A DNA stretch of 64,000 nt from Streptomyces sp. NBC_01016. GTDB taxonomy: Bacteria > Actinomycetota > Actinomycetes > Streptomycetales > Streptomycetaceae. Below, in pieces: positions 7,621 through 17,168 of this stretch; the stretch's first letter is position 1; the number at the start of each line of letters is the position of its first letter. The DNA lies in the NCBI RefSeq assembly GCF_026341035.1, contig NZ_JAPEOQ010000002.1:3968001-4032000 (forward strand), written 5' to 3'. The position numbers and the translations under genes are program-made. The notes beneath the pieces are model-generated. The model saw only the letters and a program-made list of their open reading frames with translations, was not told the DNA's origin and searched no databases.

Positions 7621-10600
7621 ATGACCACACGGGCCCTCGTCCGCACCACCGACTGGGACAACGACCGCATCCGGGAGAGCCTGCGCGGCTCCGTCGTGAG
7701 CGCCGAAGGCAGCCTGTCCGGCAGCCCGTTGCGGCTCACCGTCGAGCCACTGATGCGCCGCGCGGAGGACGGCGGACTGCTGCAGTCGCTGCGCGTGGAG
7801 GCGGTGAACGGGGGTGCCGTCCCCGCCGAACTCGCCGTGCGCACCGAGTCCGGGGCGCCGCTGCCCGCCGAGCGCATCGCCGGGCCGAACGGCTCGGTGC
7901 GCCTGCTGCTGCCCGCCGTCGATACCGCGCAGCGCGTCACCGTGGCCGGGGCGGGCGGCGACGGCATCGACGTCACCCTCACCCCGCAGCGCGAGTGGAC
8001 CATCCACCTCGTCCACCACTCGCACCTCGACATCGGCTACACCGACCCGCAGGGCCGCGTCCTCGCCGAACACCTCTCGTTCCTCGACTCCTGCCTGGAG
8101 CTGACGCAGGCCACCGACGACTGGGAGCCCGAGTCCCAGTTCCGTTGGTGTGTCGAGTCGTTGCTGTCGTTCCAACAGTGGGCCGACGCCCGCCCGGCCG
8201 AGCAGGTCAAGGAGTTCGTACGCCGCGTCCAGGAGGGCCGCATCGAGCTGACCGCGCTGCCGTTCAACCTGCACAGCGAGACCTGCTCCACCGACGAGCT
8301 GCACGAACTGCTGCGCCTCGCCCACCAGGTGCGGGACGAGCACGGCGTCGACTTCACCTCGGCGATGCAGACCGACGTACCCGGCCATGTCGTCGGCATG
8401 GTCGACGCGCTGAGCGCCGCGGGAGTCAAGTACCTTTCGGTGGCGCACAATTGGGCCGGACGCTCCGTGCCCCACCTGGTCGGCGGGGAGAAGCTGCCGC
8501 GGCTGTTCCGCTGGCAGGCGCCCAGCGGCAACAGCGTGCTCGTCTGGATGACCGACACCCCGCACGGCCTCGCGTACATGGAGGGGCCGCTGCTCGGCTT
8601 CGACACCGACTACTCCTCCGTCGACGATCTGCTGCCCGCCTACCTGACCTCCCTCGCCAGCAACCCCTACCCGTACCGCGGTGGCGTCTTCGGCTGGGCC
8701 ATGGACGAGCGGGAGATCAAGCGCGAGCCGTACCCATGGGACGTCCTGCACCTGCGCGTCCAGGGCAAGTTCGGCGACAACGCGCCGCCGCGCCGCATCA
8801 TCGCCGACACCGTGCGCCGCTGGAACGAGACCTGGGCCTACCCGCAGCTGCGCCTGTCCCGCAACGAGGACTTCTTCACCGACGCCGAGAACCGGCTCGG
8901 CGACAAGATCCAGACCTTCGAGGGCGACTGGACCGACTGGTGGGTCGACGGCGTCGGCTCCGGCGCCCACCCGCTGTCGATGGCCCGCACCGCCCAGTCC
9001 GTCGTCGCCGACGCGCAGACCCTCGGCACGTTCGCGGGCGTGCTCGGCGCGGAAGGGGCGGCCGACGACACACGTGACTCGGCGGGTGTGTACGAAGCGG
9101 TGTCCCTCTTCGACGAACACACCTGGGGCGCGGGTGACCCCTGGACCCACGGCCACGACCACAGTCACTCCGGCGAGCAGCAGTGGCACTGGAAGTACGG
9201 CCAGGCCGTGCGCGCCCGCGACGACGGTCAGTCCCTCCTCAACCGTGCGAACGCCCGCCTCGGCCAGCGCCTCGCCCGGCCCGCCGACACCCCGGCCGCG
9301 TACCACGTGGTGAACACCTGCTCCTGGCCGCGCACCGAGGTCGCCGAGCTCTTCCTGCCGGAATCCAGCGTCCCGCTCGAACAGGCCGTGACCGTCCACG
9401 ACGCCCGCACCGGCGCCGAGTTGACCCACGAGGAGCGGCCGCAGGTCAACGAGGAGCACCGCGACGCGGGCCGCTTCCTCCTCGTCCGCGTCGACGACGT
9501 ACCGGCCGCCGGCTCCGTACGCGTAGACATCCGCGCCGCCGACACCGCGGGCAGCGCCGCGCAGGAGACGACCGCCGTCAAGACCGCCACCGGCTGGAAC
9601 CCCACCGGCGGCAGCGAGCGCGAGAACCCGGCCGACACCGCCGCAGCGGCCCACGCCCACACCGACCCACTGCTTCTGGAGAACGAACACCTCACCGTCC
9701 GCGTCGACCTGGCCCGCGCCTGCATCGCCTCCGTCGTCGACAGGGCGACCGGCCGCGAACTCGTCCGAGCCGACGCCATCACCGGCTTCAACGCCTACAT
9801 CCACGACAGCTACACCACGTCCGGAGGCTTCAACCACAACTCCAGCCGCACCACCGCCTCGGACCGCCTGGAACACCTCGGCAAGCGCTCCGTCGCGCCG
9901 CCCGCCGCGCTCATCGCCCGCCGCTCCACGGCCACCGCCGAGACCCTCACGTACGAGACCCGCCCGCCGGGCGCCAACCGCGTGCGCACCACGCTCACCC
10001 TGCCGCACGGCATCGGCCGCCTCGACATCGAGAACCAGGTCGACAAGGACGCCACCCTCGGCAAGGAGAGCGCCTACTTCGCGTTCCCCTTCACCTTCGA
10101 GACACCCACCGTGCGGATGGAGGCCTCGGGCGGCGCGACCGGCACCGACCTCCCCGTGGTTCCCGGCTCCGCCCTGCACATGCGGGCCGTGCGCCGCTGG
10201 ATCACGCTCCAGGAAGACGGCCTCGCCGTCGGCTGGGCGACGCAGGACGCGCCGCTCGTCCAGTTCGGCAACATCGCGCTGCCGTACGCACCGTTCCCGA
10301 AGACGATGAACCACGACGAGCCCGCCACCGTCTACTCGTGGATCCACAACAACCTGTGGGACACCAACTTCCCCAGCGAGCAGGCCTTCGAGTTCACCTT
10401 CCGGTACTCGCTCTCCTGCGCCACCGGCGCCGACATCGCGGGACTCGGCCCGCGCACCGCCGCCGGCACCTCGCGTCCGCTGCACGCGGTGCGGGCCCGC
10501 GGCGCCGTCAGCGCGGACGCGGCCGACCGGTTGGCCTTCGCGAGCGTCGGCGACCCGCGCGTACGACTCGTCGGCGCCACCACACCGGACGCCGAAGGAG

Positions 10601-10791
10601 CCGTGCTGCTGCGCCTCCAGTCCTTCGCCGAGGAACCCGTGGCCTGCCCGGTGCGCGCGCTCTTCCCCGTCGCGTCGGCGCGGATCGCGGACTATCACGG
10701 CCGGGCAGGAGACGAACTCTCCCTGGAGGACGGCGAGGTCACCGTTGACGTCCCCGCCTTCGGCACCATCGCGGTGCTCTTCCGACGTTGA
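7621..10791 (+). CDS. Glycoside hydrolase family 38 alpha-mannosidase
   Basis: 1056 residues, within the range of bacterial GH38 enzymes. After a 120-residue N-terminal beta domain the catalytic domain shows HHSHLDIGYTD (zinc ligands His135 and Asp137 or nearby) and QTDVPGH, whose Asp252 is the expected nucleophile and zinc ligand. The rest is the helical middle domain and the large C-terminal beta-sandwich of the family. There is no signal peptide, so it probably cleaves mannosides inside the cell after import. Mannosylglycerate hydrolase (MngB-like) is an alternative specificity. It lies in the presumed operon after the permeases, preceded by TTGGAGAAG as ribosome site. The histidine-rich DHSHSGEQQWHWK near residue 515 is a local oddity. 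Confidence 0.9.
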   Translation: MTTRALVRTTDWDNDRIRESLRGSVVSAEGSLSGSPLRLTVEPLMRRAEDGGLLQSLRVEAVNGGAVPAELAVRTESGAPLPAERIAGPNGSVRLLLPAVDTAQRVTVAGAGGDGIDVTLTPQREWTIHLVHHSHLDIGYTDPQGRVLAEHLSFLDSCLELTQATDDWEPESQFRWCVESLLSFQQWADARPAEQVKEFVRRVQEGRIELTALPFNLHSETCSTDELHELLRLAHQVRDEHGVDFTSAMQTDVPGHVVGMVDALSAAGVKYLSVAHNWAGRSVPHLVGGEKLPRLFRWQAPSGNSVLVWMTDTPHGLAYMEGPLLGFDTDYSSVDDLLPAYLTSLASNPYPYRGGVFGWAMDEREIKREPYPWDVLHLRVQGKFGDNAPPRRIIADTVRRWNETWAYPQLRLSRNEDFFTDAENRLGDKIQTFEGDWTDWWVDGVGSGAHPLSMARTAQSVVADAQTLGTFAGVLGAEGAADDTRDSAGVYEAVSLFDEHTWGAGDPWTHGHDHSHSGEQQWHWKYGQAVRARDDGQSLLNRANARLGQRLARPADTPAAYHVVNTCSWPRTEVAELFLPESSVPLEQAVTVHDARTGAELTHEERPQVNEEHRDAGRFLLVRVDDVPAAGSVRVDIRAADTAGSAAQETTAVKTATGWNPTGGSERENPADTAAAAHAHTDPLLLENEHLTVRVDLARACIASVVDRATGRELVRADAITGFNAYIHDSYTTSGGFNHNSSRTTASDRLEHLGKRSVAPPAALIARRSTATAETLTYETRPPGANRVRTTLTLPHGIGRLDIENQVDKDATLGKESAYFAFPFTFETPTVRMEASGGATGTDLPVVPGSALHMRAVRRWITLQEDGLAVGWATQDAPLVQFGNIALPYAPFPKTMNHDEPATVYSWIHNNLWDTNFPSEQAFEFTFRYSLSCATGADIAGLGPRTAAGTSRPLHAVRARGAVSADAADRLAFASVGDPRVRLVGATTPDAEGAVLLRLQSFAEEPVACPVRALFPVASARIADYHGRAGDELSLEDGEVTVDVPAFGTIAVLFRR

Positions 10792-10839
10792 CGGCGTTGG
10801 TGACGCCGACACGGCGCACCTCTGCGTAAAGGAGACTCT

Positions 10840-12510
10840 GTGTACCGGCACGACCCGCGTTACGCCCCCGCTCCCGACGCCGTCCTCGCCGCCGGCTGGG
10901 AGCAGGTGGCGGCTCAACTCCCGTCAGCACCGGCGGTATTGGCGATCGACGGGCCGCCGTCCGTCGACTGGGACGCGCTCGCCGCACACCTGTCGGGCGC
11001 GACACTGCTCGACGTACGGGACCACTACGCGCCACCCGCCGAAATCCGCGCCCGCGTCGGCCACCCGGAGGGCGCGGACGACCCCTACTTCCGCAACCTC
11101 GCCGAGAACCCGCTCGACGACCTCTTCGACACGGTGCCCACACCCGAGACCCCCGCCGAGGGACTCCTCGTCGTGTACGGGCCGGGCGCCGCCCTCGTCG
11201 CACGCGACCTGCTCTGGTACGCCGACGTACCCAAGCGGCACGCGGAAGCGGCCACGGTCGCGGGCACCCCGGGCACGAACCTCGGCCTCCCGGGCGAGAA
11301 GCCGGACCCGCGGCGGCTGTTCTACACCGACTGGCCCATGCTCGACCGGCACCGCGACACCCTCGCCCCCCGCATCGACGGCTGGCTCGACCTCCAGGAC
11401 CCCGGCAACCCGACCTGGCTCGACGGCCCCGGCCTGCGCGCCACCTGCGCCGCCCTGGCCCGCCAACCGGTGCGCACCCGCCCCTTCTTCAACTCGACGC
11501 CCTGGGGCGGGCATTGGGCGCAGAACGAGCTCGGCTTCAACCCCGGATCCCGCAACACTGCGCTCGGCTACGAACTCATCGCACCCGAGGCGGGCATCCT
11601 CGTCGGAACCGGCCCCGAGGCGCAGGTCGAGGTGCCGTTCCAGCTGATGTGCGCACTGGAGCCGGACAGCGTCCTCGGCGAGGAGCCACACGCCCGCTTC
11701 GGCACCTCGTTCCCCATCCGCTTCGACTACCTCGACACCGTCGGGGGCGGCAACCTCTCGCTGCACTGCCACCCCCAAGAGACGTACATGCGCGCGAAGT
11801 TCGGCTGGTCCTACACCCAGCACGAGACGTACTACATGTCCATCGGCAGCCCCGACACCAAGGTCTTCCTCGGCCTGCGCGAGGACACCGACGTCGACGC
11901 CTTCCGCAAGCAGGTCGAGGCGGCAGCGGCCCAGGGCACACCCATGGAGGTCGAGGACCACGTCCACGCCTTCCCCGCCGAACAGGGGCAGCTGTTCCTC
12001 ATCCCGGCCGGCACCCCGCACGCCAGTGGCGCCGGCAATCTGGTCCTGGAGATCAGCGCCACCCCGTACCTGTACAGCCTGCGCTTCTACGACTGGCTCA
12101 GGCCCGACGCCGACGGCAACCCCCGCCCCCTGCCGTACGAGCACGGCTTCGCCAACCTGGACACCACACGGCGCGGCGAGGCCGTCGCCCGCGACCTCGT
12201 ACAGCGACCGCGCACCCTGCGCGAGGGGGACGGCTGGCGCGAGGAGGTCATCGGCGCGCTCGACGAAATGTTCTACGAGGTGAGGAGGTACGCGCTCGAC
12301 GCGGGCGCCGAGGCCCAGGACGACACCGCAGGGCGCTTCCACGTACTGAACGTGGTGGACGGCGACGGTGTCACCCTGCACACCGAGGCAGGTGACACCC
12401 ACGCGTTGTCCTACGCGGAGACACTCACCGTGCCCGCGGCCGTCGGCCGGTACCGGCTGCGCGCGGCCGACGGAGGCCCAGTACGGGTCGTGAAGGCGCT
12501 CGTCCGGTGA
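10840..12510 (+). CDS. Class I mannose-6-phosphate-isomerase-like protein with degenerate kinase-like N-terminal region
   Basis: 556 residues, longer than a typical phosphomannose isomerase (about 390). The C-terminal cupin part from about residue 215 has STPWGGHW, the metal-site segment LSLHCHPQETY (His309 and His311), HETYYMSIGSP and FLIPAGTPHASGAGNLVLEISATP, which fit the type I isomerase fold. The first 215 residues contain VLAIDGPPSVDWDAL, which sits where a nucleoside or sugar kinase would have a P-loop but lacks the Gly-Lys-Ser/Thr element, so a non-catalytic or altered domain is likely. The role suggested by context is interconversion of mannose 6-phosphate and fructose 6-phosphate. 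Translation starts at GTG 10840; the stop overlaps the ROK gene start. Confidence 0.78.
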   Translation: MYRHDPRYAPAPDAVLAAGWEQVAAQLPSAPAVLAIDGPPSVDWDALAAHLSGATLLDVRDHYAPPAEIRARVGHPEGADDPYFRNLAENPLDDLFDTVPTPETPAEGLLVVYGPGAALVARDLLWYADVPKRHAEAATVAGTPGTNLGLPGEKPDPRRLFYTDWPMLDRHRDTLAPRIDGWLDLQDPGNPTWLDGPGLRATCAALARQPVRTRPFFNSTPWGGHWAQNELGFNPGSRNTALGYELIAPEAGILVGTGPEAQVEVPFQLMCALEPDSVLGEEPHARFGTSFPIRFDYLDTVGGGNLSLHCHPQETYMRAKFGWSYTQHETYYMSIGSPDTKVFLGLREDTDVDAFRKQVEAAAAQGTPMEVEDHVHAFPAEQGQLFLIPAGTPHASGAGNLVLEISATPYLYSLRFYDWLRPDADGNPRPLPYEHGFANLDTTRRGEAVARDLVQRPRTLREGDGWREEVIGALDEMFYEVRRYALDAGAEAQDDTAGRFHVLNVVDGDGVTLHTEAGDTHALSYAETLTVPAAVGRYRLRAADGGPVRVVKALVR

Positions 12511-13436
12511 TCCCGGTCATCGAGGTCGGCGGCACCCATGTCACCGCGGGCCTCGTCGACCCGGCCGACGGCAGGGTCGAGCGGCGCACCCACCGGCCGC
12601 TCGACCCGGGCGCCCGCGCCGAGGCCATCCTCGGCGCGGTGTGCCGCTGCGCCGACGCGCTGGACACCCCCGCGGGAACCACCTGGGGCGTGGCCCTGCC
12701 CGGACCCTTCGACTACGCGCGCGGCATCGGACTCTTCGCGGGCGTCGGCAAGTTCGAGGCGCTCTACGGGGTGGACGTACGCGCCGCGCTGCTCGACGGC
12801 ATGGCCAAGCGGCCGGGCGGAATGGTCTTCCTCAACGACGCGCACGCGTTCCTGCTGGGGGAGTGCGCAGCCGGAGCCGCCACCGGGCACACCCGCGTCG
12901 TGGGCATCACCCTCGGCACGGGAGTCGGCTCCGCCTTTCTCGGCGACGGCCGCATCCTCGACCGGGGCCCCGGAGTTCCGCCCGAGGGCCGCATGGACCT
13001 GACGACCGTCGACGGCAGACCACTGGAGGAGTCCGTGTCCCGCCGCGCCCTCGTCGCCCGGTACGGCGAGGAGGGCGTCGACGTGCGCGACATCGCCGAA
13101 CGGGCCCGCGCCGGGGAGCGACTTGCCCGCCGTGTCCTGGACGAGGCGTTCGGGACACTCGGCGCCGTCCTCGGCCCGCGCCTCGCCGCGTTCGAGGCGA
13201 CCGCACTCGTCGTCGGCGGCTCGATGGCACGCTCCTGGGACCTCGTCGCACCGGCGCTGCACACCGGGCTCGCCAAGGGAGGCTGGCCACCCGAGGCGGC
13301 CGACGTGAGCGGTCGGCCTCCGACGCGGCATACTCGTGCGATGCGCCCCGCCGTCCTCGCCGGCGACGCGGCGCTGCTGGGCGCGGCGCGCGCGGTCGCC
13401 GCCCGGGACACGAACCGCACAGGGTCGGGTCGGTAG
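12507..13436 (+). CDS. ROK-family sugar kinase (probable manno- or glucokinase) lacking the zinc motif
   Basis: 309 residues. IEVGGTHVTAGLVD is the N-terminal phosphate-binding loop of the actin-like ATPase fold. FLNDAHAFLLGE carries the catalytic Asp, and VVGITLGTGVGSAFLGDGRI is the second phosphate loop. The usual ROK zinc signature (Cys-x-Cys-Gly-x2-Gly-Cys) is absent; the segment reads GPGVPPEGRMDLTTVDG instead. With the mannosidase and isomerase it would phosphorylate released mannose, which the isomerase then sends to glycolysis. The GTG start overlaps the preceding stop (GTGA), so translation is coupled. Confidence 0.8.
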   Translation: MIPVIEVGGTHVTAGLVDPADGRVERRTHRPLDPGARAEAILGAVCRCADALDTPAGTTWGVALPGPFDYARGIGLFAGVGKFEALYGVDVRAALLDGMAKRPGGMVFLNDAHAFLLGECAAGAATGHTRVVGITLGTGVGSAFLGDGRILDRGPGVPPEGRMDLTTVDGRPLEESVSRRALVARYGEEGVDVRDIAERARAGERLARRVLDEAFGTLGAVLGPRLAAFEATALVVGGSMARSWDLVAPALHTGLAKGGWPPEAADVSGRPPTRHTRAMRPAVLAGDAALLGAARAVAARDTNRTGSGR

Positions 13437-13465
13437 CGGCCACCAGGACCGGCAAGGGGGAGACA

Positions 13466-14506
13466 TTGGGCACGTCCGGCGCCGGCGCCGCCAAGGACCC
13501 GCATCCGACGGTGCGGGACGTCGCGCAGCGGGCGCGGGTCAGCGCCATGACGGTCTCGCGCGTGCTGCGCGACGACCCCAAGGTGCTGCCCGCCACCGCG
13601 GAGCGGGTCCGTGCCGCGGCGGCCGAACTCGGCTACCGGCGCAACGAGATGGCGCGCAGCCTGCGCCTGGGCAGCGGTACCGGACTCGTCGGACTCGTCG
13701 TCACCAACCTCGCCAACCCCTTCTACTCCCGGCTCGCCCTCGGCGTCGACGCCGTCGTCGGCGGGCACGGCCTGAAGACCGTCATCGGCAACACGGGACA
13801 CGACCTCGACAGCGAACGCGGCCTCGTCGAGGACCTGGTCGCCCGCCGTGTCGACGGCATCATCGTCGTGCCCGCCGACGACGACCAGCGCCACCTCGCC
13901 GCGGCCGCGGCCGGCGGCGTGCCCGTCGTCGTCGCGAGCCGCCCCCCGAACGGCTTCGACGCCGACTGTGTCCTCGTCGACGACCACGGCGGAGCCCGGT
14001 CCGCCACCCGGACACTCCTCGACGCCGGACACCGCCGCATCGGCTTCCTCGGCTCGCCGCCCGCCGTCTACACGGGCACGGAACGCCTACGCGGCTTCAC
14101 CGACGCCCTCGCCGAGGCGGGCATCGAGCGGGAGCCGGACCACGTACGCCTCGGACAGCAGCAGACGGTCGAGGCGACACGCGCCGCCGCCGAGCTGCTG
14201 GCCCTTCCCGAGCCACCGACCGCGCTGTTCTGCTCCAACAACCGCAACACCATCGGCGCCTTCCGCGCCATCAGGGCCGCCGGAGCCCCCACCGCGCTCG
14301 CGGGTTTCGACGACTTCGAACTCGCCGACGTCCTCGGCCTGCCGCTGACCATCGCCGCGTACGACAGCGACGAACTCGGCAAGGAGGCGGGCCGGTTGCT
14401 CGTCTCGCGGCTCGGCGAGCGCGCGGCTGCGGGCGGCGGACAGGCCGGCACTCCGGCCGCCGCACGGCGCGCCGTGGTGCCCACGACCCTCGTCCACTAC
14501 GGCTAG
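13466..14506 (+). CDS. LacI/GalR-family repressor of the mannoside locus
   Basis: 346 residues. The DNA-binding helix-turn-helix and hinge are VRDVAQRARVSAMTVSRVLRD and ERVRAAAAELGYRRN near residues 15-60. The effector domain is a periplasmic-binding-protein fold with GLVVTNLANPFYSRL, GIIVVP and FDDFELADVLGLPLT. The start is taken as TTG 13466, 6 bases after the ribosome site GGGGGAG; it gives the normal family length, while an earlier start would run into the kinase gene. It ends the enzyme series and probably binds the 18-bp palindrome at 4372-4389, with a mannoside or its breakdown product as inducer. Confidence 0.9.
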   Translation: MGTSGAGAAKDPHPTVRDVAQRARVSAMTVSRVLRDDPKVLPATAERVRAAAAELGYRRNEMARSLRLGSGTGLVGLVVTNLANPFYSRLALGVDAVVGGHGLKTVIGNTGHDLDSERGLVEDLVARRVDGIIVVPADDDQRHLAAAAAGGVPVVVASRPPNGFDADCVLVDDHGGARSATRTLLDAGHRRIGFLGSPPAVYTGTERLRGFTDALAEAGIEREPDHVRLGQQQTVEATRAAAELLALPEPPTALFCSNNRNTIGAFRAIRAAGAPTALAGFDDFELADVLGLPLTIAAYDSDELGKEAGRLLVSRLGERAAAGGGQAGTPAAARRAVVPTTLVHYG

Positions 14507-14564
14507 GGTCGGAAGGCCCGCAGGGGCTAAATAGCCCGCCCCACCTCGGAGGAGCCCGCCACCG

Positions 14565-15740
14565 ATGTCCGACACCTCGACCGCCCCCGTCATCCACGGC
14601 AACGTCCCCGGCTCCTTCGCCCGGGGCGTCCTCGTCGAGCGGCACCCCGCGCTCATCGAGAAGGTGCGCGCCGCGTTCCCGTACGGACCCGAGCAGCACC
14701 GTGCCCTCGACGCCCTCCTGCGGAACACGGCGGACGGTGTGATCGAGTCGCTGGGTGACGGGGCGCCCGACCGGGAGCGCTGGGACGCGTGGGGGAGCGA
14801 ATGGTTCGGGGAGTCGTGGTTCGACGCGCCTTTCCTGTGGGCGGAGAGCTACTTCTACCGCCAACTGCTCGACGCCGTCGGTTACTTCACGCAAGGCCCC
14901 TGGCGGGGCGTCGACCCCTTCCGGCCGTTCAAGCAGGCCGAGCTCGACACCCCCGAGACCGACGCCGAGCTGGGTGCGGTCGACCGTCTGGCCTCGGTGT
15001 CCGTGGCGGAGCGGGAGCGCGGGCTGCTCCTCGGGGCACTCTGGGGCAACCGCGCCGACCTCGGCTTCCGCGTCACCGCCGACGGCGACGAACCGGGCGC
15101 GGACACGCAACTCGTCGCCGACGACTCCGACGCGTTCTGGGCCGCACTGCCGCAGGGCGGTGGCGCCACGGTGAGCCTAGTGGCGGACAATGCCGGGCGC
15201 GAACTCCTCGCCGACCTGCTGCTCGTCGACCACCTGCTGCACAGCGGGCGCGCCGCACGCGTGATCGTGCAGGTCAAGCCGTACCCGTACTACGTGTCCG
15301 ACGCCATGACCGCCGACGTCGTCGACTGCGTACGACGCCTTACCCGGGCGGGCGGTGCTGCGGCCGAGGCCGGCGGGCGGATCTGGGAGGCGATGGGGGA
15401 CGGGCGGCTCGAGGTCCGCGCCCACCCCTTCTCCTGCGCGCCGCTGCCGTACGCCGACATGCCCGACGACCTGCGCGCCGAGTTCGCGGCGACGACGCTC
15501 ACCGTACTCAAGGGAGACCTCAACTACCGGCGCCTGGTGGGGGACCGACTGTGGGAGCCCACGGCGTCGTTCGCCGAACGCGTCGCGTACTGGCCCACCC
15601 CCGTCGTCGCGCTCCGCACGCTCAAGTGCGACGTGATCGTCGGCCTGGAGGCGTCCGTCCGGGGCGCACTGGACGCCGCCGAACCGCACCAGAAGTGGCG
15701 GGTCAGCGGCGCCCACGCGCTCGTACAGGCGCGCATGTGA
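14565..15740 (+). CDS. DUF89 (ARMT1-like) metal-dependent damage-control phosphatase
   Basis: 391 residues, normal for this family. Diagnostic segments are LVADNAGRELLADLLLVDHLL (conserved Asp-Asn pair of the metal site) near residue 205, the phosphate-binding motif KGDLNYRRLVGD near residue 310, and LRTLKCDVIVGL near the end. Characterised DUF89 proteins hydrolyse phosphoesters, including side-product sugar phosphates such as fructose 1-phosphate and damaged cofactor intermediates. Placed 58 bases after the LacI gene and reading the same way, it may clear phosphosugars made off-target by the ROK kinase; that role is inference. The ribosome site CGGAGGAG precedes the ATG. It meets the convergent transporter gene with a 9-base gap and no visible terminator. 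Confidence 0.85.
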   Translation: MSDTSTAPVIHGNVPGSFARGVLVERHPALIEKVRAAFPYGPEQHRALDALLRNTADGVIESLGDGAPDRERWDAWGSEWFGESWFDAPFLWAESYFYRQLLDAVGYFTQGPWRGVDPFRPFKQAELDTPETDAELGAVDRLASVSVAERERGLLLGALWGNRADLGFRVTADGDEPGADTQLVADDSDAFWAALPQGGGATVSLVADNAGRELLADLLLVDHLLHSGRAARVIVQVKPYPYYVSDAMTADVVDCVRRLTRAGGAAAEAGGRIWEAMGDGRLEVRAHPFSCAPLPYADMPDDLRAEFAATTLTVLKGDLNYRRLVGDRLWEPTASFAERVAYWPTPVVALRTLKCDVIVGLEASVRGALDAAEPHQKWRVSGAHALVQARM

Positions 15741-15749
15741 CGTGACGGG

Positions 15750-17132
15750 TCAGGCCGCCGCCCGCTCCAGCGTCTCCAGGGACCGGCCCGCCGTCTCCCG
15801 GACGAACACCGCCGTGAACGCGAACGCGAGGACGCAGATCCCCGCGAAGAGCGCGAAGGCGATGCCCGCCCCGGCCGTCAGCAGCACCGGGAAGACCAGC
15901 GAGACGGCGAAGTTGGCGGCCCAGTTCGTGCCCGAGCCGACACTCACGCCGACGCTGCGCACCCGCAGCGGGAACAGCTCCGGCAGCATCACCCACAGCA
16001 GCGGCGCCCAGCTCAACGAGTACGCCACCTTGAAGACGGCGAGGCTCGCGACGGCCGCGACCTGGCCGAGCGTCTGGTGCAGCAGACCGAGCGAGAACAC
16101 CGCGCACAGCGTGCTCATGCTGACGACCATCAGGACGAGCCCGGTGAGCAGCAACGGCTTACGGCCGACCCGGTCCACCAGCCGGCCGGTCACGAAGGTC
16201 GTGACGATCGAGAGGACGCCGAGCCCGACGCTGTTGAGCAGCGCCGCGGAGTCCCCGAAACCGGCCGCCTTCAGGATCGTCGGCGCGTAGAAGACGATCG
16301 TGTTGGAGCCGATGATCTGCTGGATCACCGCCATCGCGACGGCGATGCACAGACCGCGCCGCACCCGGCGGTCGGCGAACAACTCCCGCAGACGGCCCCG
16401 GCGTTCGTGCCCGCCGTGCGCGGCGGCGCGGATGTCCGCGAGCTCGACCTCGGCCTCCTCCTCGGTGCGCAGGCGCAGCAGTACCGTGCGGGCCTCGTCC
16501 TCGCGGCCGTGCGCGACGAGCCAGCGCGGGGTCTCCGGCTGCGTCCACATCCCCGCGAACAGCACGGCGGCGGGGACGAGCGCGAGCCCGAGCATCCAGC
16601 GCCAGGCGCCCGCGTCGGACAGCAGGTAGGAGATGAGGTACGACACGAAGATGCCGACCGCGATCATCATCTGGTTGAGCGTCGACACCCGGCCGCGGAT
16701 GGCGGTCGGGGCCAGCTCGGAGAGATAGCTGGGGATCACGGACGAGGACAGGCCGACGGCCACACCCGTGATGACCCGGAACGCGATGAGTGACCAGGGC
16801 CCCGTGGCCACCGCCATGCCCAGCGCACCCGCGCCGAAGACGACGGCCGTGCAGAGCATGACCGGGCGGCGCCCCCAGCGGTCGGTGGCGGGCCCCGCCG
16901 CGAAGCAGCCGGCGATGGCGCCGATCATCAGCGAGCTGACGAACGCGCCCTGCATCCAGGCGCTCAGGCCCAGGTCGCGGGTGAGGAACAGCTGGGCACC
17001 CGCCACGATCCCCATGTCGTACCCGGACAGCAGGCCGCCGAAGGCGCCGCAGAGATAGAGCAGAAGCGTGCGGCGTGAACGGACGTCCGCGCTCGGTGCG
17101 TCGGACACCGAGGTCCTGGTGACGGCAGGCAT
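15750..17132 (-). CDS. MFS sugar porter
   Basis: 460 residues, 12 membrane helices. Sugar-porter signatures are present: GGLLSGYDMGIVAGA in helix 1, DRWGRRPVML after helix 2, PSYLSELAPTAIRGRV after helix 6, PETPRWLV, QQIIGSNTIVFYAPTIL in helix 7, and a second DRVGRKPLL-type loop. It probably imports a monosaccharide or small glycoside with protons. The ATG at 17132 has AGGGAG 8 bases upstream and is preferred over the ATG 30 bases earlier. It is divergent from the ROK regulator across a gap with a long inverted repeat, so joint control is likely, and the sulfatase locus beyond hints at a desulfated sugar as substrate. Confidence 0.9.
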   Translation of the reverse strand: MPAVTRTSVSDAPSADVRSRRTLLLYLCGAFGGLLSGYDMGIVAGAQLFLTRDLGLSAWMQGAFVSSLMIGAIAGCFAAGPATDRWGRRPVMLCTAVVFGAGALGMAVATGPWSLIAFRVITGVAVGLSSSVIPSYLSELAPTAIRGRVSTLNQMMIAVGIFVSYLISYLLSDAGAWRWMLGLALVPAAVLFAGMWTQPETPRWLVAHGREDEARTVLLRLRTEEEAEVELADIRAAAHGGHERRGRLRELFADRRVRRGLCIAVAMAVIQQIIGSNTIVFYAPTILKAAGFGDSAALLNSVGLGVLSIVTTFVTGRLVDRVGRKPLLLTGLVLMVVSMSTLCAVFSLGLLHQTLGQVAAVASLAVFKVAYSLSWAPLLWVMLPELFPLRVRSVGVSVGSGTNWAANFAVSLVFPVLLTAGAGIAFALFAGICVLAFAFTAVFVRETAGRSLETLERAAA

Positions 17133-17168
17133 GACGAGCTCCCTTGCTGGTCGGCTCCGCATCATTAG

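Noticed and set aside
7456..10917. A 1153-codon open frame on the minus strand opposite the mannosidase and isomerase genes
   Set aside because: It mirrors the third-position GC bias of the plus-strand genes, has a low-complexity Gly/Ala/Val/Arg composition, and shows no recognisable motif.
14507..14564. Short GGGCTA-AA-TAGCCC hairpin between the LacI and DUF89 genes as a terminator
   Set aside because: Only six base pairs with a two-base loop, too weak to call; the genes may be cotranscribed.
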